Source of the DNA: a bacterium | GTDB lineage: Bacteria > Planctomycetota > JAFGQW01 | Length of the DNA: 64,000 bases | Direction: 5' to 3' | NCBI GenBank assembly: GCA_030426805.1 | Contig: JAUHXU010000004.1 | Location: forward strand, 110,792-174,791 | In this document: piece after piece, positions 61,386-64,000 of the stretch | How positions within the stretch are numbered: the first letter of the stretch is position 1 | Layout of the letters: each line of letters begins with the position of its first letter | Translations under genes and position numbers: made by a program | The notes under the pieces: generated by a model | The model's input: the letters and a program-made list of their open reading frames with translations, nothing else | Told to the model about the DNA's origin: nothing | Database searches by the model: none

Positions 61386-62818
61386 GACGGTTCCGCGACG
61401 GTGCACTGCTGCTCGGGATCGCGATCGTCGTGTCGGGCGGCTGCGACGGCGGCACGCCGACCGCGGCGCCGACGCCGGCGACCGCGGCGGTGCGCGCCGG
61501 CCGCCTCGAGGTCGTCGTGCGGGCGCGCGGCTCCCTGCAGCCGCAGGAGGAACTCAACATCGCGTTCCGGCAGAGCGGCACGATCACCCAACTCGCCGAG
61601 GACGGCTCGCTCGTTCGCGAGGGGCAGGTGATCGGTTCGCTCGACGACTCCGAGGTCGAGCGGGAGTTGCTCGACGTCACGTCGGAGCTCGACGTGATGC
61701 AGGCCGAACTCGCGAGCCTGCTCGCCGATCTGAACAACCGCAAGAGTCAGGCGCAGGCGCAGGTCGACGAGGCACTTCGCGACCTGGAGTTGGCGCGGAT
61801 CCGGCACGAGAATCTCGTCTCGGGCGCGCACATCGACCCGTCGACACGGATCGCGGCGCGCGAGGGGCTGCAGGAGGCGAAGGTGACGGCGGGCTACCGC
61901 AGTCGTGACCTCGAGGTGCTCGATCAGCTCCGGGCGCGCGGTGTCGTCACGGCCGAGGAATACGCCCAGCTCGCCGGTGAGGTCGAGGTCCTGACGGCGA
62001 GCGCGCGCGCGGCGCGGGCGGCGTTCGATCGCGTCCTCGAGGGCGCCGAGCCGGGGGAAGTCGTCGAGGCGCGGCTCGACGTGAAGCTCCGCGAGTATCG
62101 GCACAAGATCTCGAGCCAGTGGCTGGCGGATCTCACGAAGCAGGAGCAGGAGATCCGTCGCCGGTACAAGGAGCGCATCCGGCGCAAGCGGGTGCAACTC
62201 GTCCGGCTCAAGGGCAAGCGACGCGGGATGACGATCACCGCGCCCGCCGACGGCGTACTGCTCGTGAAGTCGTTCTGGGGACGCAAGGTCGGACCCGGAC
62301 GCCGGATCTGGCGCGGCATCCCGGCGTGCTCGATCGCCGTCACGGCGTCGATGCGGCTGAACCTGAAGGTCGACGGACGTCAGCGCGCGACGCTCGAGAA
62401 GGGACAGTCCGTCGCGATCGAGATCGACGCGATCGACGAGCGGGTGTTCCGCGGCACGGTGACGAGCGTCGGTCGCTTCGGCCGCGACGCCTTCGAGGAT
62501 CTCGATTCGCGCACGAAGGAGATCGTCGGGGATGCGAACCGCCGCGCATTCGACGTCGCGGTCACGCTCGCCGAGGACGACCCGCGATTGCGGCCGGGCA
62601 TGATGGCGAACGCCCGAATCGTCTGCTCCTCGGTAGAGGACGCGCTGCTCGTGCCACGCGAGGCGATTGCGCGTGAGGAGGGGCAACCGGCGACCGTCCG
62701 CGTCTGGTCCGACGGCGCCGTCGAGGAGCGCACCGTTCGGCTCGGAGCCGAGAACCGGCTGTCTGCAGTCGTGCTCGACGGGTTGCGCGCCGGCGAGCGC
62801 GTCGTGATCGGCGGCTGA
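61382..62818 (+). CDS. HlyD-type membrane fusion lipoprotein 2
   Basis: 478 aa from a GTG overlapping the previous stop (GTGA). The signal ends VVSGGCDGG (possible lipobox, Cys21). Lipoyl half: RQSGTITQLAEDGSLVREGQ; coiled coil ~residues 90-270; second lipoyl/barrel parts (GMTITAPADGVLLVKSFWGR; GQSVAIEIDAIDERVFRGTV; RLRPGMMANARI). A C-terminal MP domain (ALLVPREAIAREEGQPATVR) completes an RND/MacA-like layout. Paralog of its neighbours. Confidence 0.88.
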   Translation: MRRFRDGALLLGIAIVVSGGCDGGTPTAAPTPATAAVRAGRLEVVVRARGSLQPQEELNIAFRQSGTITQLAEDGSLVREGQVIGSLDDSEVERELLDVTSELDVMQAELASLLADLNNRKSQAQAQVDEALRDLELARIRHENLVSGAHIDPSTRIAAREGLQEAKVTAGYRSRDLEVLDQLRARGVVTAEEYAQLAGEVEVLTASARAARAAFDRVLEGAEPGEVVEARLDVKLREYRHKISSQWLADLTKQEQEIRRRYKERIRRKRVQLVRLKGKRRGMTITAPADGVLLVKSFWGRKVGPGRRIWRGIPACSIAVTASMRLNLKVDGRQRATLEKGQSVAIEIDAIDERVFRGTVTSVGRFGRDAFEDLDSRTKEIVGDANRRAFDVAVTLAEDDPRLRPGMMANARIVCSSVEDALLVPREAIAREEGQPATVRVWSDGAVEERTVRLGAENRLSAVVLDGLRAGERVVIGG

Positions 62819-62820
62819 CG

Positions 62821-64000
62821 ATGGCGAGGCGGGGATCGGGGCGAGCCGCGGCCGCGGCGGTCGCGCTGTTGTGCGGCGGCCTCGTGGGGGCCGGGTGCGA
62901 CGGTGCGCCGGCGGAGGTGCGGTCGGGTCGCTGGGTGGCCGCGGAGGCGCGCGCGCTCGAGGAGACGCTCGTCGAACTCGGCGAGGTCGTCAGCCATCGC
63001 GTCGTGACCGTGAATGCCGTCACCGGCGGCGAGATCATCTGGCTCGTCGACGAGGGCAGCGAGGTCACCGCCGGTGCCGAGGTCGCGACGTTCAACGGCG
63101 AGGATCTCGAGGAGTCGGTCGCGTCCAAGACGCGCGACGTCCAGACCCTCCGTCAAGCGTTCGACAACGAGCAGGAGGCGCTCCGCGGCAAGCGCGCCGA
63201 GATGCGGCTCGAGACGCGCAAGCGGGAACTCGAGGTGGAGGCCGCGCGGGTCGCGCTGCAAGAACTCCTCGAGGAAGCGACCCAGGAACAGATCGCGCGC
63301 GGCGAGGTCGAACTGGATCGTGCGAACTTCGAATACGAAGAAGCGCAGCGCGAGGTCGAGCGGATGCGTCGCCTGTTCGGCACCGGCGTCGCGACGAAGG
63401 AGGAGGTCACCGACGCCGAGGAGTCCCTGCGGAAGCAGGCGATCGAGCGGCGTCGCGCGGCGGACACACTGGACGCGGTCCGCGAGGGGCCGGACGCGAG
63501 GATCGTCGCCGAGTCGAAGCTGAAGATCGACCAGGCGGTGAAGGCACTCGCGCGCCAGCGCCGCACCGAGAAGGAGACGATCGCGCTCTACGAGAGCCGG
63601 GTCACGATCGCCGAGACGAAGCGCAAGAAGGCGGAGAGCCAGCTCACCTACGAGCGCGAGCGCCTCGAGGGTTGTCGTGTGCTGTCGCCCGTCGCCGGGC
63701 GCGCGGTCTTTCACCGCGTGTGGAAGGGCGAGGAGAACCAGTCGCGCGTCGAGGTCGGCGAGACCGTCAGCCGCAACTCCGAGCTGATGAAGATCGCCGA
63801 TCTCGATCGGCTCGAGGTCCGTCTCCTCGTCAACGAGGTCGACGTGGCGCGCTTGAAGACCGGCCTCGAAGCCGACATCGAACTCGTCGCGCTGCCGGGC
63901 CGTCGGTTCTCCGGCCGCATCACGTCGATCGCGGACGTCGCTTCCGACAAGAACAAGCGACTCGGGGAACTCGCGTTGATGCGCTCCGGGGAGGCCGGCG
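62821..64000 (+). CDS. HlyD-type membrane fusion lipoprotein 3 (partial, cut by window end)
   Basis: 393 residues are visible; the 3' end is outside. Starts 2 nt after the previous stop. Signal ends VGAGCDG (probable lipobox, Cys26). Lipoyl half VTGGEIIWLVDEGSEVTAGA; long coiled coil ~95-280 (RGEVELDRANFEYEEAQREV; GVATKEEVTDAEESL); then GCRVLSPVAGRAVFHRVWKG and VRLLVNEVDVARLKTGLEAD. The C-terminal barrel is truncated. An ABC-type transporter gene may follow, but it is not in the window. Confidence 0.88.
   Translation, partial: MARRGSGRAAAAAVALLCGGLVGAGCDGAPAEVRSGRWVAAEARALEETLVELGEVVSHRVVTVNAVTGGEIIWLVDEGSEVTAGAEVATFNGEDLEESVASKTRDVQTLRQAFDNEQEALRGKRAEMRLETRKRELEVEAARVALQELLEEATQEQIARGEVELDRANFEYEEAQREVERMRRLFGTGVATKEEVTDAEESLRKQAIERRRAADTLDAVREGPDARIVAESKLKIDQAVKALARQRRTEKETIALYESRVTIAETKRKKAESQLTYERERLEGCRVLSPVAGRAVFHRVWKGEENQSRVEVGETVSRNSELMKIADLDRLEVRLLVNEVDVARLKTGLEADIELVALPGRRFSGRITSIADVASDKNKRLGELALMRSGEAG

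Overview
The window is GC-rich DNA from a bacterial chromosome, densely coding on both strands with many 1-, 4- or 8-bp gene overlaps. It most likely comes from an uncultured Planctomycetota bacterium. That placement is an inference from gene style: zinc-ribbon plus membrane-anchor proteins, many large secreted or lipoprotein genes, YfhO-like and TMTC-like membrane glycosyltransferases, and DUF192 and PilZ proteins. There is no rRNA, IS element, integrase or CRISPR array. One tRNA gene (tRNA-Pro, anticodon TGG) is present. Housekeeping promoters of the form TTGnnn-17 bp-TAnnnT can be read upstream of about ten genes.

Layout. 1-16.6 kb is largely core: murA, ffh, rpsP, an endonuclease III-like gene with a histone-H1-like tail, a DUF192 lipoprotein, prfA, a small membrane protein, prmC, a PilZ protein, ssb, a carbamoyltransferase plus TMTC-like glycosyltransferase pair, and a two-gene receiver/GGDEF operon. 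16.6-24.6 kb holds rpsU, an NYN-domain protein, a Rieske ferredoxin, a YfhO-like membrane protein, two secreted proteins and a nucleotide-sugar dehydrogenase. 24.8-33.8 kb is signalling: a LOG-family protein, a response regulator / histidine kinase / sodium-solute symporter operon, a PIG-L deacetylase lipoprotein, a small lipoprotein and a second kinase/regulator pair.

33.9-43.2 kb carries four secreted beta-propeller-like proteins whose C-terminal ~100 residues look alike in at least three cases, a membrane protein plus phytanoyl-CoA-dioxygenase-like pair, and a B12-type radical SAM enzyme. 43.2-48.9 kb is a tight minus-strand operon (acyl-activating ligase, FabB-type ketosynthase, two GNAT-like proteins) with a divergent methyltransferase; with the convergent radical SAM gene it is the best candidate here for an undescribed biosynthetic system. 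48.9-64 kb has a lipoprotein, tRNA-Pro, an ECF sigma factor with a membrane-anchored partner, purD, a terpenoid-cyclase-fold lipoprotein, a NIL-domain protein, three membrane-anchored hypotheticals and three consecutive HlyD-type membrane fusion proteins, the last running off the window.

How they work together: the core genes serve envelope precursor synthesis, protein targeting and translation. The accessory genes point to an organism investing in surface glycans, secreted proteins and two-component, ECF and c-di-GMP-type regulation.
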